From Buchnera aphidicola (Anoecia corni) (lineage in GTDB: Bacteria > Pseudomonadota > Gammaproteobacteria > Enterobacterales > Enterobacteriaceae): a stretch of 64,000 nucleotides of DNA. The notes under the pieces are model-generated. The model did no database searches and had not been told where the DNA came from. It saw only the letters and a list, made by a program, of their open reading frames with translations. Positions 45,790 to 55,844 of the stretch are shown here, in pieces. The stretch covers positions 310,001 to 374,000 of the forward strand of contig NZ_OZ060371.1 in assembly GCF_964056675.1 (NCBI RefSeq). Reading direction: 5' to 3'. Positions within the stretch are counted from its first letter, which is position 1. The number at the start of each line of letters is the position of its first letter. Both the position numbers and the translations under genes were made by a program.

Positions 45790-47889
45790 TTATATTGTAC
45801 TATTTGCAGCTTTAATACTTAGTCGTAATCTTCCTTGTTTGTCAAGTTCTAAGACTTTTACTTGAACTATTTGATTTAAATGCAGATGGTCAGAAACTTT
45901 TTCTACATGATTTTTATCTATTTGCGATATATGTACTAATCCTTCTTTTCCTATTCCGATAGATACAAAAGCTCCAAAATCTACAATACGTATAACTCTT
46001 CCAGGGTAAATCTTTCCAACTATAATTTCAGCTGTAATTTCTTTAATTCTTCGAATAGCATGAATAGCTTTTTCTTGTAAAGCAGAAGATATTTTTATCA
46101 TTCCACTATCTTCTATTTCTATAGTTGTACCTGTTTCTTCTGTTAACATTCTAATAATTGAACCTCCTTTTCCAATTACATCTTTTATTTTCTCAGGATT
46201 TATTTTAATTGTATAAATTCTAGGAGCATATATCGATATTTCTTTTTTTGGAATATTTATTGATTCATTCATTGTCTTTAAGATTTTTAAACGAGCCTCT
46301 TTTGCTTGATATAATGTTTCTTCAATAATTTTTTGGTTTATTCCATTGATTTTCATATCCATTTGTAGTGCTGTTATTCCTATATCATTTCCAGATATTT
46401 TAAAATCCATATCTCCAAAAAAATCTTCTTCTCCAATAATATCTGAAAGTATAATATATTTATTTTTTTCTTTTATCAGTCCCATAGCTATTCCTGCTAT
46501 TCCTGATTTTATTGGTACACCGGCGTCCATTAATGCTAAAGAAGCACCACATACTGAAGCCATTGAAGATGATCCGTTAGATTCAGTAATTTCAGAAACA
46601 ACTCTAATAGTATATGGAAATTGATTTATTTTAGGCATTACAGATAGTAAACTTCGTTTAGCTAATTTTCCATGTCCAATTTCTCTTCTTTTTGGTGATC
46701 CTATTACTCCTATTTCTCCAACTGAATAAGGAGGAAAATTATAATGAAATAAAAAGTTATCAGTTCGGTCTCCGATTAATTCATCTATGTTTTGCGCATC
46801 ACGGGACGTTCCTAAAGTGATAGATACTAAAGCTTGAGTATCTCCTCTAGTAAATAAAGCTGATCCATGCACCCTTGGTAATAGTCCAGTCTTAATGTTT
46901 ATTTTTCGAATAGATTTTTTTGATCTTCCGTCAGTTCTTATTTGTTCTTTTAATATTTTTTTTCGAATAGTCTTTTTTAAAATATCTGTATATATATTTT
47001 CAATAATTAAATCTTCAAATATTAATTCTTTATTTTTTAAAATTTTAAATAAGTTACATTTTAATGTATTTAACTTTTCTGTTTTTTCAGCTTTTTTTGA
47101 TTTAAAAAAAATATTTTTAATAGGTATTTCTATTATTTTCTTTATTGTCGAATATAAAACTTGATCGTATTCATGCAATGAATGAGTGTTATAATTTTTA
47201 ATTATTTTATTTTTTTTTGCAAATATTAAAATATTTTTAATCAATATTTTTTGTTCTTTAAACCCAAATTTAATAGCGTTTAGAATTTTTTTCTCAGATA
47301 GCATATTTGATTCAGATTCAATCATAACTACAGATTTATTAGTTGCTGAAACGACTAAATCTAATTCGCTTAATTTTATTACTGTAGTTGAAGGATTTAG
47401 TACATATTCATTATTAACGAGTCCTATTCTTGCAATTCCTATAGGTCCTTGAAAAGGAATGTTAGACAGAGTAAGAGCAGTGGAAGTTCCAATAATAGCT
47501 GCTAAATCTGGATTTACTTCTGGATTTAGAGATAAAACTGTAGCAATTATTTGCACTTCATTTGAAAACCCTTTTTTAAATAAAGGACGAATTGGTCTAT
47601 CAATTAAACGAGCAATTAATATTTCGTTTTCACTTGGCCTTCCTTCTCTTCTAAAAAATCCTCCTGGTATACGACCTGCTGCATATGTTCTTTCTTGATA
47701 ATTAACTGATAAAGGAATAAAATTTCTATCTATTAGTGTAGAAGATTCTTTTTCTACGATAGTAATTAATACAACAGTACCATCCATATTTATTAAAACA
47801 GAAGAAGTAGCTTGTCGGGCAATTAATCCTGTTTCTAAACTGATTGTATGTTGTCCATATTGAAACTTATGGAAAATTGGATTTAACAA
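45790..47889 (-). CDS. pnp: polynucleotide phosphorylase
   Basis: Phosphorolytic 3'-5' exoribonuclease of the degradosome. 699 residues (E. coli 711). Two RNase PH domains (GQHTISLETGLIARQA; VHGSALFTRGDTQALVSITLGT) are followed by a KH domain (IKDVIGKGGSIIRMLTEETGTTIEIED) and an S1 domain (KIYPGRVIRIVDFGAFVSIGIGKEGLVHISQI). I place the start at a TTG at 47889: it lines up with the E. coli start (MLNPI / TTG-encoded M then LNPI), and AAGGA (47898-47902, complement) is 8 bases upstream. An upstream in-frame ATG at 47985 would add a 32-residue non-homologous extension. It follows rpsO and its terminator. Confidence 0.96.
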   Translation of the reverse strand: MLNPIFHKFQYGQHTISLETGLIARQATSSVLINMDGTVVLITIVEKESSTLIDRNFIPLSVNYQERTYAAGRIPGGFFRREGRPSENEILIARLIDRPIRPLFKKGFSNEVQIIATVLSLNPEVNPDLAAIIGTSTALTLSNIPFQGPIGIARIGLVNNEYVLNPSTTVIKLSELDLVVSATNKSVVMIESESNMLSEKKILNAIKFGFKEQKILIKNILIFAKKNKIIKNYNTHSLHEYDQVLYSTIKKIIEIPIKNIFFKSKKAEKTEKLNTLKCNLFKILKNKELIFEDLIIENIYTDILKKTIRKKILKEQIRTDGRSKKSIRKINIKTGLLPRVHGSALFTRGDTQALVSITLGTSRDAQNIDELIGDRTDNFLFHYNFPPYSVGEIGVIGSPKRREIGHGKLAKRSLLSVMPKINQFPYTIRVVSEITESNGSSSMASVCGASLALMDAGVPIKSGIAGIAMGLIKEKNKYIILSDIIGEEDFFGDMDFKISGNDIGITALQMDMKINGINQKIIEETLYQAKEARLKILKTMNESINIPKKEISIYAPRIYTIKINPEKIKDVIGKGGSIIRMLTEETGTTIEIEDSGMIKISSALQEKAIHAIRRIKEITAEIIVGKIYPGRVIRIVDFGAFVSIGIGKEGLVHISQIDKNHVEKVSDHLHLNQIVQVKVLELDKQGRLRLSIKAANSTI

Positions 47890-48002
47890 AACTAGTATCC
47901 TTAAAATTAAATAAGATTGAATATATAATTTAAATTGAATTATAAAAACATATTTTACACTGTATAACTTATTATAAACGTACAAATAATTTTATTAGAA
48001 TT

Positions 48003-48028
48003 AAAAAAGGGCTATTTGGAGCCCTTTT
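48003..48028 (-). terminator. intrinsic terminator between rpsO and pnp
   Basis: On the minus strand, AAAAGGGCT and AGCCCTTTT form a 9-bp stem with a 6-base loop, and the T-run continues to six. This is a classic Rho-independent terminator, in the same place as the E. coli rpsO terminator, which allows partial read-through into pnp. Confidence 0.85.
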
Positions 48029-48061
48029 AAAGGAGTATTTCATCAAAAATATTACTTTAGC

Positions 48062-48331
48062 TTAGTGACGTAAAGATAATTTATTAATTATTAGATGATA
48101 TTGATCTAAATAATTTATTTTTAAATATTTAAGTAATTTTCTACGATAAGATATTATCTTTATAAGTCCTCTTCTTCCAGAATGATCTTTTTTGTGTAAA
48201 GAAAAATGATTTTGCAGTTGATTTATTCTTTCAGTTAATAAAGCTACTTGAACTATTGAACGTCCACTATCTTTTTCATTTTTTCCAAATTGTGTGATAA
48301 TTTGTTGTTTTTTTCTAGCTGTTATTGACAT
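48062..48331 (-). CDS. rpsO: 30S ribosomal protein S15
   Basis: Primary 16S-binding protein of the platform. 89 residues, the same as E. coli. DSGRSIVQVALLTERINQLQNHFSLHKKDHSGRRGL and RRKLLKYLK are the family core. Start 48331 gives MSITARKKQQIITQFG and the family length; an upstream ATG at 48346 would add five residues. A GGAAA lies about 11 bases before the chosen start. truB lies upstream and pnp downstream, as in E. coli. Confidence 0.97.
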   Translation of the reverse strand: MSITARKKQQIITQFGKNEKDSGRSIVQVALLTERINQLQNHFSLHKKDHSGRRGLIKIISYRRKLLKYLKINYLDQYHLIINKLSLRH

Positions 48332-48440
48332 ATATAAATTTTCCATACTTAATAATAAAATTTATATTTAACTAAAATATTCACTATTTAAGAAAAATAA
48401 TTTTAAATTAAATATTTTTAATTTTGTTAAACTTGTAAAA

Positions 48441-49379
48441 TTAGAATATTATTCTTTTTGGAAAAAGAACAGTTTTATCTTTTATAAATCCAATACCTAT
48501 TAGTATCTTTTTTTTTTCTGATTTTACTCTTATTATTCCATTAAAAGTATTATTTTTTTTTAGAAATATGTTATTTCCATTCTTAAATAAACGTTCTTCT
48601 TCAGAATTTAAAACTATTTCATTTAGATGATATAAAGCAGAGTCTATTGAAATTAAAAGTCTATCTATTTTCTTATAAAATATAGAAGGAGAAATTAAAT
48701 TTTTAAAGTTATTTTTTAACTTTTGTAGTAAATTAAAATTTATTAAATCAGATTCTATATAATGTGCTATTTTTAGTCTTCTTAAAAAGACTATATGAGC
48801 ACCACATTTTAATTTTTCTCCTATATCATGAATTAAAGAACGGATGTAAGTTCCTTTAGAACAACTAAGCTTTATTTCTATAAGATTGTTCTTATTATTT
48901 ATATACTGGATATCACTAATATGTACTAATCTTTTTTTTCTGTTTATAAAAATATTTTTTCGTGCGTAAAAATATAATGGTTTACCTTTATATTTTATAG
49001 CTGAATACATTGGTGGTATCTGATAGGTATATCCAGTAAATTGATTTAAAACTTTTCTTATTTTTTGATCATTTACGTTTATTTTCCGTATTAATAATAC
49101 TTCTCCTTCAGAATCAAATGTTGAAGTACTTTGACCTAATTTAAAAATTACATGATAAGTTTTATTTGAGTTTAGTAAATATTGTGCAATTTTTGTAGCT
49201 TCTCCAAAACAAATAGGTAACATTCCTGAAGCAATCGGGTCTAAAGATCCAGTATGTCCTGCTTTTTTAGCACAAAAAATTTTTTTTACTTTTTGCAAAA
49301 TATTATTTGATGAATATCCACATGGTTTATCTAAAAGTAATATTCCATTTACAGATCGATATATTATTAAAGCAGACAT
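48441..49379 (-). CDS. truB: tRNA pseudouridine(55) synthase TruB
   Basis: Makes the universal pseudouridine 55 in the tRNA T-loop. 312 residues (E. coli 314). VNGILLLDKPCGYSSNNILQKVK is followed by GHTGSLDPIASG with the catalytic aspartate at 47. GEATKIAQYLL, PMYSAIKYKGKPLYFYAR and CSKGTYIRSLIHDIGEKLKCGAH are intact. The C-terminal PUA-like part is diverged. It sits between rbfA and rpsO in the conserved order. Confidence 0.96.
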   Translation of the reverse strand: MSALIIYRSVNGILLLDKPCGYSSNNILQKVKKIFCAKKAGHTGSLDPIASGMLPICFGEATKIAQYLLNSNKTYHVIFKLGQSTSTFDSEGEVLLIRKINVNDQKIRKVLNQFTGYTYQIPPMYSAIKYKGKPLYFYARKNIFINRKKRLVHISDIQYINNKNNLIEIKLSCSKGTYIRSLIHDIGEKLKCGAHIVFLRRLKIAHYIESDLINFNLLQKLKNNFKNLISPSIFYKKIDRLLISIDSALYHLNEIVLNSEEERLFKNGNNIFLKKNNTFNGIIRVKSEKKKILIGIGFIKDKTVLFPKRIIF

Positions 49380-49412
49380 TAAACACCTTATGAATATTTT
49401 TAATAAATTAAA

Positions 49413-49775
49413 TTATTTTTTCTTTATTTGATTTATTATATTGCTAATGTAATTACCTGTTGAAAAAGAAGTATCGTGTTTAAAATTCAATATTGGAATG
49501 ATTCTTAATTGTATTTTTTTTGATAGTAATAATCTAACATATCCAGAACAATTTTGAATTATTTTAATAGTTTTATTGCAAATGTTTTTATTATTTTCTG
49601 TTATAAAACCAATATATACATTAGCATTAAATAAGTCTTTTGACAGTGTTATATCTAAAATAGTTAACATAGAATTTATAATTCGTGGATCGTTAATTTT
49701 TTTTAAAAAAATATAAGAAATTTCTTTTTTTAAGATTTCTGAAATGCGTATTGATCGGTAATGTTTTCCATTCAT
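49413..49775 (-). CDS. rbfA: ribosome-binding factor A
   Basis: Late 30S maturation and cold-adaptation factor with a KH-like fold. 120 residues (E. coli 133). It reads RSIRISEILKKEISYIFLKKINDPRI, TILDITLSKDLFNANVYI, SGYVRLLLSKKIQLRIIPILNFKHDTSFSTG, matching the family throughout; the acidic C-terminal tail is shortened. It is followed by truB after 33 bases. Confidence 0.95.
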   Translation of the reverse strand: MNGKHYRSIRISEILKKEISYIFLKKINDPRIINSMLTILDITLSKDLFNANVYIGFITENNKNICNKTIKIIQNCSGYVRLLLSKKIQLRIIPILNFKHDTSFSTGNYISNIINQIKKK

Positions 49776-49907
49776 AATTGTATTAAATTATAGTTATTTT
49801 ACTATTTTACTGAAATATACAACTAATAATTTATTATAATAAATTATAGATATACTTTGTGTGGTTTAAATATATTAAAAAAATTAAAAAATTAAAAAAA
49901 TAAAAAT

Positions 49908-52478
49908 TTATAAGTTTGTTTCTGTTAATTGAAATACCTCTATTATATCATTAACGCGAATATCGTTATAGTTTTTTACACCAATTCCACATTCTACTCC
50001 GTTTCTTACTTCAATAACATCATCTTTAAATCTTCTAAGTGATTCTAACTCTCCTGTGTATATTACTTTACTATCTCTTAGAATATTTGTAGAACAATGT
50101 CGTTTTATTATTCCACTCGTAACCATGCATCCTGCGATTGTTCCAAATTTTGGTGATTTGAATATATTTCTTACAGTGGCTAATCCAATAATTTTTTGAA
50201 CTTTTTTTGGAATTAATAATTCATTAACAGAAATTTTTATAGCGTCTAATAAATCATAAATAACAGAATAATACCTAATATCTACTTTTTCTAATTGAAT
50301 TAATTTTTTAGATAAAGAATTTGCTCTAACATTAAAACCTATAATAATGGATTTAGAAGCAATAGCTAGAGATACGTCTGTTTCTTTTATTCCACCTACT
50401 CCTGATCCTACAATTTTTATTTTTGTAGTTTCAGTAGAAACTTTTTGCAATGCTGTTTTAATCGCTTCTAAAGAACCTTGCGTGTCTGATTTTAAAATTA
50501 AATTTAATCCTAAATTAGTTTTTTTATTTAAATTATTAAAGATAGTATCTAATGTTAAAAATTTTTCTTTAGACAATTTATATTCTTGTAATTTTTTTTG
50601 TCTGTATAAAGCAATTTCCTTAGCTTGTTTTTCATTTTTAACAACATTAATTTTATCTCCAGATATAGGTATATCAGATAGACCAAATATTTGAACTGGA
50701 ATAGAAGGTTTAGCATATTTAACTAATTTACTTGCTTCATTTTTTATAACTTTAATTTTTCCATAAGTACAACCACATAATACAATGTTTCCTTTTTTTA
50801 ATACTCCTTCTCTTATTAAAATAGTAGCGACTGGACCTAATCCTTTATCTAAGAAAGATTCTAAAACTATTCCTTCAGCTAATCCGCAAGATGATGCTTT
50901 TAGTTCTAACATCTCAGCTTGAAGTAGGATAGCATCTAATAAATTTGGTATACCTTCTCCTGTTTTAGAAGAAATTTTAACAAACATAGTTTCTCCACCC
51001 CATTCTTCTGAAACAATATTGTGTTTTATGAGTTCTTTTTGTATTTTTTTTGGATTAGAATCAGATTTATCAATTTTATTTATAACTATGATAATAGGTG
51101 ATTTTGCTGCTTTAGCATGTTGAATAGCTTCTATTGTCTGAGGTTTAACTCCATCATCAGCAGCAATTATTAAAATTACTATATCTGTTATGTTAGCACC
51201 TCTAGCTCTCATAGCTGTAAATGCTGCATGTCCAGGAGTATCCAAGAAAGTTATAGTGTTTATTTCATTAACTTTGACATTATAAGCTCCAATATGTTGA
51301 GTTATTCCTCCTGCTTCTTTGTCAACAGTGTTAATTTTTCGTATACAATCTAACAGAGTTGTTTTACCATGATCTACATGTCCCATAATTGTGACTATAG
51401 GAGGTCTTATTATTAACTTTTGATTTCCTAATTTTTCTTTATTTAATAATGATTCTTCTAAATAGTTTGCTTTTTTTATTATTACTTTATGCCCCATTTC
51501 TTCAGCAATTAATTGAGCTATATCTTGATCAATTATTTCATTATTTTTAAATGAAATACCTAGTTCTTTTGCTACTTGTAACACTTTGTTTTTTTTTGTT
51601 GCCATTTTATTAGATAGTTCATGTATAGTAATTTTTTCTCTTATTATAATGTTCCTTTTTATAATTTTTAATGGTTTTTTGAATCCATGTAATGGTGTTA
51701 AATGTTCTTTTATATTTTTATTTTTAGACAGGATTTGAGCATTTTTTTTATTTAAATTTTTATTTTCTATATTATTTACGGGTTTTTTATTTTTTTTTGA
51801 TATAAATAATTTTTTTTTTACCTTAGAATTGTTTTTAGCGGAATTGTTTTTATCTAGATTAATATTGAATTTATTATTATTTATAAAAGATTTTAAATTA
51901 TTGTTTTTTTCTATTTTGTTTTTTTTTATTTTATTAATTTTATCGTCTATAGGTTTTTTTCTTGTTACAGTGTTAACTTTGTTAAGTTTAAATTTTTTTT
52001 TTGAATATTTTTGTAGTTTTTTAGAATCTTTTTCATCAGAAATTAAAACGTTTTCAGAATTTTGAGTATTGTTTTTTTTAGTATCTATTACTTTCTTAGA
52101 AACAAGAATATTATTCTTATTCTTTTTAGAATCTAAAATAATGTTTTTTTGAAAATATTTTTTTTCATTTTTTTTAACATTATTAGTATTTTTTTTATCA
52201 AATATATTTTGTTTTCTTCTAAACTCTATTTTTACAGTTTTAGTTTTACCATTACTATTAGAAACATTTAATATACTGTGAACTTTTCTTTTTAATGTAA
52301 AAGTATTCTTTTTATGTACTGATTCGTTTTTAATAAATTTTAAAAACATTGTTTTTTCTGTATTATCGATTACATCTTTATTATTTTTAACAATTCCTAT
52401 TTTTTTAAAAATTTGAATTATTCGATCTATCGATAAATTAATCTCTTTTGAAAATGTATTTAAAGTAATTTTATTCAT
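49908..52478 (-). CDS. infB: translation initiation factor IF-2
   Basis: GTPase delivering initiator tRNA to the 30S subunit. 856 residues (E. coli 890). A short N-terminal IF2N motif (about 1-50) is followed by a long lysine/asparagine-rich linker (about 70-270) and a second IF2N motif (TIHELSNKMATKKNKVLQVAKELGI). The G domain has GHVDHGKTTLLD (about 366), DTPGHAAFTAMRARGA and NKIDKSD. Domains II-IV run to the end (VECGIGVKNYNDIRVNDIIEVF). It lies downstream of nusA. Internal starts, as in E. coli, cannot be judged here. Confidence 0.98.
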   Translation of the reverse strand: MNKITLNTFSKEINLSIDRIIQIFKKIGIVKNNKDVIDNTEKTMFLKFIKNESVHKKNTFTLKRKVHSILNVSNSNGKTKTVKIEFRRKQNIFDKKNTNNVKKNEKKYFQKNIILDSKKNKNNILVSKKVIDTKKNNTQNSENVLISDEKDSKKLQKYSKKKFKLNKVNTVTRKKPIDDKINKIKKNKIEKNNNLKSFINNNKFNINLDKNNSAKNNSKVKKKLFISKKNKKPVNNIENKNLNKKNAQILSKNKNIKEHLTPLHGFKKPLKIIKRNIIIREKITIHELSNKMATKKNKVLQVAKELGISFKNNEIIDQDIAQLIAEEMGHKVIIKKANYLEESLLNKEKLGNQKLIIRPPIVTIMGHVDHGKTTLLDCIRKINTVDKEAGGITQHIGAYNVKVNEINTITFLDTPGHAAFTAMRARGANITDIVILIIAADDGVKPQTIEAIQHAKAAKSPIIIVINKIDKSDSNPKKIQKELIKHNIVSEEWGGETMFVKISSKTGEGIPNLLDAILLQAEMLELKASSCGLAEGIVLESFLDKGLGPVATILIREGVLKKGNIVLCGCTYGKIKVIKNEASKLVKYAKPSIPVQIFGLSDIPISGDKINVVKNEKQAKEIALYRQKKLQEYKLSKEKFLTLDTIFNNLNKKTNLGLNLILKSDTQGSLEAIKTALQKVSTETTKIKIVGSGVGGIKETDVSLAIASKSIIIGFNVRANSLSKKLIQLEKVDIRYYSVIYDLLDAIKISVNELLIPKKVQKIIGLATVRNIFKSPKFGTIAGCMVTSGIIKRHCSTNILRDSKVIYTGELESLRRFKDDVIEVRNGVECGIGVKNYNDIRVNDIIEVFQLTETNL

Positions 52479-52667
52479 ATTTTCTCTTATCTTAAAATTT
52501 ACAATTAGAAATTAATAAAATTTAATCAAAATATATTCTTGTTCAATATGTATTTAATTTTAATAGATTTTTATAAATAAAAATTTATTGTTTATATTCT
52601 TTAATCTAAAATGTTTATTTTCTAATTTCAAATTATAATTTTTTTATTAAAATTCTTAGATTAATAT

Positions 52668-53942
52668 TTATTTATTTATTCTTTTTTTATCAGTTTTTTT
52701 TAAATATTTAATCGCATTTGATTGAATTTTTTTAGCAACATCTAATTCTATTCCTTGAATGTTAGACCATTCATGTAATTCTACATAAGCTAATTCTTCA
52801 ATAGAAGAAAATCCATGTTGAATTAATAGTTCAGAAATGTTCTCTTGTAAATTTATTTTTTTTTTAAATAAATTAATTATGTTTTTTTTTTCTTCTGTTT
52901 TTTTTATATTTAATTCGTCTACCGTCATTATATTTAATTCCCAACCACTTAATTGAGAGGCTAGTCGAACGTTTTGTCCGTTTCTTCCTATAGCTTGAGC
53001 AAGATTTTCATTAATTACAGCTACATCCATTATATTAGAGTTTTCATCTGCTACAATAGAAGATACTTCTGCTGGAGACATAGCGTTGATAACAAATTGA
53101 ACCGGATCTTTGTCCCATAAAACAATGTCTATTCTTTCACCACATAATTCTTCAGAAACTGCTTGAACTCGGGCTCCTCTCATCCCAACACATGCACCGA
53201 CAGGATCTATTCGTGTATCGTTAGTTTTTACAGCAATTTTAGCTCTAGATCCTGGATCTCGAGTAGCTGCTTTTATTTCAATAATACCTTCTCCTATTTC
53301 TGGTACTTCTATTCGAAAAAGCTCAGTTAACATAGTTATTTGTGATCTACTTACAAATAATTGTGCTCCTTTTGACTCTAAATTTATATTATAAAGTATC
53401 CCTCTTATTCTATCTCCAGGTCTAAAGTTTTCTCTAGGAAGCATTTCTTCTCGTATAATTAATGCTTCAGCACCGTTTCCTAAGTCTAGAGAAATACTTT
53501 CTCTATTTATTTTTTTTACTATTCCAGTAACAATATTACCAATTTTTTCTCTGAATCCTTCAACTATCATCATTCTTTCAGCTTCACGTACTTTTTGTAC
53601 AATAACTTGTTTAGCTGTTTGAGTAGTTATCCTATCAAAAGTCACAGAAGAAATAATATCTTCTACATAAGAACCTAATTGAAGAGTAGGATCATCTAAT
53701 CTAGCAGCTTCTATTGTAATTTCTTTTGTTGGATAACAAACATGGTTAACAATTAACCATCTTCTGAAAGTAAGAAAACTTCCATTTTTTCTATTTATAC
53801 TCACTCGAACTTCTATCTCTTGTTCATATTTTTTTTTAGTAGCAGTGGCTAATGCTAGTTCTAACGTTTCAAATATTATTTCACGAGGAAGTGATTTTTC
53901 ATTAGAAACAGCTTCTACAACCGCTAAAATTTCTTTATTCAT
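52668..53942 (-). CDS. nusA: transcription elongation/termination factor NusA, one C-terminal repeat only
   Basis: RNA polymerase-associated factor controlling pausing, termination and antitermination. 424 residues against 495 in E. coli. The N-terminal domain, S1 domain (about 135-200; GNIVTGIVKKINRESISLDLG), and KH1-KH2 (DPVGACVGMRGARVQAVSEELCGERIDIV; LAQAIGRNGQNVRLASQLSGW) are intact. After them only one helix-hairpin-helix acidic repeat remains (about 360-415); the second repeat of E. coli, which contacts the alpha subunit, is missing. rimP and metY, upstream in E. coli, are absent. Confidence 0.96.
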   Translation of the reverse strand: MNKEILAVVEAVSNEKSLPREIIFETLELALATATKKKYEQEIEVRVSINRKNGSFLTFRRWLIVNHVCYPTKEITIEAARLDDPTLQLGSYVEDIISSVTFDRITTQTAKQVIVQKVREAERMMIVEGFREKIGNIVTGIVKKINRESISLDLGNGAEALIIREEMLPRENFRPGDRIRGILYNINLESKGAQLFVSRSQITMLTELFRIEVPEIGEGIIEIKAATRDPGSRAKIAVKTNDTRIDPVGACVGMRGARVQAVSEELCGERIDIVLWDKDPVQFVINAMSPAEVSSIVADENSNIMDVAVINENLAQAIGRNGQNVRLASQLSGWELNIMTVDELNIKKTEEKKNIINLFKKKINLQENISELLIQHGFSSIEELAYVELHEWSNIQGIELDVAKKIQSNAIKYLKKTDKKRINK

Positions 53943-54230
53943 TTTTAAATTTTCTCAAATTAAATTATTTTTTACTAAAGATAAATTCATGCTTTTCTTA
54001 ATATTTTAATTGTTTAAATTTTAAATAATTTACTATAATAAATTTATATACAAAATAATTCTTATTGGTTATTAACAAATTTTTTTTAAACATAATAATT
54101 GAGCAAGATATAAAAAATATAAAAAATTTTTTTTAAAAAAATATTTATATTGAATAATAAGAACTTTTTTTTAATATATAAACTTATGTATATATAAAAA
54201 TAATTTTTGTTAAAATGATTGTATAATAAT
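53943..54230. other. spacer upstream of nusA
   Basis: AT-rich, holding the presumed nusA promoter. E. coli has metY and rimP here; neither an initiator tRNA nor a rimP frame is present. Confidence 0.45.
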
Positions 54231-54258
54231 AAAAAACCCCGTTTTTTCGGGGCTTTTT
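54231..54258 (-). terminator. intrinsic terminator after secG-tRNA-Leu(GAG)
   Basis: GC stem CCCCG/CGGGG with a 6-base loop flanked by A6 and T6 runs. On the minus strand the stem ends in a run of six T, about 145 bases beyond the tRNA. It separates the secG-leuU unit from nusA. Confidence 0.85.
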
Positions 54259-54401
54259 TATAAATTCTAGATTTTTTTTCTTAATAAATTATATCAATAG
54301 TTCTTTTTTAAACGTTTTATTGTTTTAGTTTACTAAATATAAAAAAGATATATATATATATTATATATTTAATCTTATTTATCAAACAGACAAAAAAATT
54401 A

Positions 54402-54488
54402 TGCCGAGAACGGGAATCGAACCCGTACACCTATATTAAGGTACTACTCCCTCAAAGTAGCGTGTATACCAGATTTCACCACCTCGGC
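54402..54488 (-). tRNA. leuU: tRNA-Leu (anticodon GAG)
   Basis: Class II tRNA on the minus strand. The acceptor GCCGAGG pairs with TCTCGGC, the anticodon stem CTACT/AGTAG encloses TTGAGGG (anticodon GAG), and a long variable arm and T-loop GGTTCGATTCC follow. No CCA is encoded. It lies 71 bases downstream of secG, the same neighbour as E. coli leuU. Confidence 0.96.
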
Positions 54489-54559
54489 AATTTAAAAAAT
54501 AAATAATTTGTATCACTTAAACATATATACGTGTGTATGGCTATAAAAATAAATATCTT

Positions 54560-54847
54560 TTATATATGAACAATATGATTTATATCTTTATTCAGGTGCT
54601 TCATATTGGTTTTATGTTTAATACTTAAATTAGATAATACAATATTTAATATAAAAAACATTATTGATAAGAAAACTGTAATTTTTAATATAAATTGATT
54701 AGTATTGCCATTATTGCTAAAAATATTGAATATGGAAGAAGAATTTAAATCATAAGATTTGTCTATACTTGTTCCTTCTTGCAACATGATAAAAACAATT
54801 AAAAAAAGTGATGTTAACATAAATAAACAAAACATAAATTGATACAT
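54560..54847 (-). CDS. secG: preprotein translocase subunit SecG
   Basis: Small inner-membrane subunit of the SecYEG channel. 95 residues (E. coli 110). Two membrane helices (about 1-22 and 52-72) flank a short loop with the conserved LQEGTSIDKS (E. coli LQQGKGADMG) and SIFNIFSNNGNTNQFILKIT. The hydrophilic C-terminal tail is shortened. It is followed by tRNA-Leu(GAG). Confidence 0.92.
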   Translation of the reverse strand: MYQFMFCLFMLTSLFLIVFIMLQEGTSIDKSYDLNSSSIFNIFSNNGNTNQFILKITVFLSIMFFILNIVLSNLSIKHKTNMKHLNKDINHIVHI

Positions 54848-55844
54848 AAAATATCCTGCAGAATAGCGTATTTTATTTTTTATATCTTAACTTTTATTAT
54901 ACAATATAATTAATACTGTGAGTATATATTATTAAATAATTGAGTATTTATCTAGCAAATACAATTTCTTTTAAAAAACAATTTTTAAAAAAATAATTAT
55001 AAAAGTGAACAAATATAAACATATAATTTAAATAGTAATTATTTTTTAAATTTAAAAATCAATACTGATTGATATATATTATTTAAGGTTTAAATGATAA
55101 AACTGTAATAGGTTTAACCACTATTTTTATAAGACAATTTATTTCGTCGCTTTAAATTATTTTCTATATATAGTAAAGGTTTTTTTTGTAATTATAAATT
55201 ATAACTAATACGTAAAACTTTAGTTGTACAATAGTATTTATATACTTAATAAAATAATGTCATGTTTAGTAAATAATATAATTATATTATAATTTCTTTA
55301 TAAGAAATAAAACAAAATGTTGGATATAAATTAATAAAATTAAATAAATATTAAGAATAATAAGTGTATATGATTTTTTTATTTTAAAAAAATTCAATCT
55401 TTTGTTTATTCTAAAACTTTTACAAAAAATACTTATTTTTGGTTATTTAAATATAAATTTGTTATATAACTTTAAATTCATATTAATTATTTTAATTTAA
55501 TTTAATAAAGTTATTATATAAATGCTGTTTTTGTTAATATAGTTACAATAAAATTATAAAAGTAAAAAAAAATATTAATCTTAAGAAGATGAGTTCTATA
55601 TATAAGTAGATATACAATATTTATTTTCATAAATATTAAATACATTTAACGTATTTTGCATAAATAACGGTTTAGACTACTAATTTTATATAGATAAAAA
55701 ATCTTAAAAGATTTTTTATTCTATATATGTATATTTTAGTTCTAACTGTTTGAGTATTACTTTCACTAATATATAATTAGTTATACAAAATGAATGATTC
55801 TTAGCTTCAACTAATTTTTTAAAAAGATAATAAATTTGTTTTAT
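54848..55844. other. gene-free spacer between ftsH and secG
   Basis: Almost exactly 1 kb without a protein-like frame or RNA gene. E. coli has folP and glmM between ftsH and secG, and other Buchnera retain glmM from memory. I searched by eye for the GlmM active-serine and metal-binding motifs on the minus strand and did not see them. Confidence 0.5.

Noticed and set aside
49908..52478. Lysine/asparagine-rich region of IF-2 as a recent insertion
   Set aside because: A low-complexity linker of this size between IF2N motifs is normal for enterobacterial IF-2.
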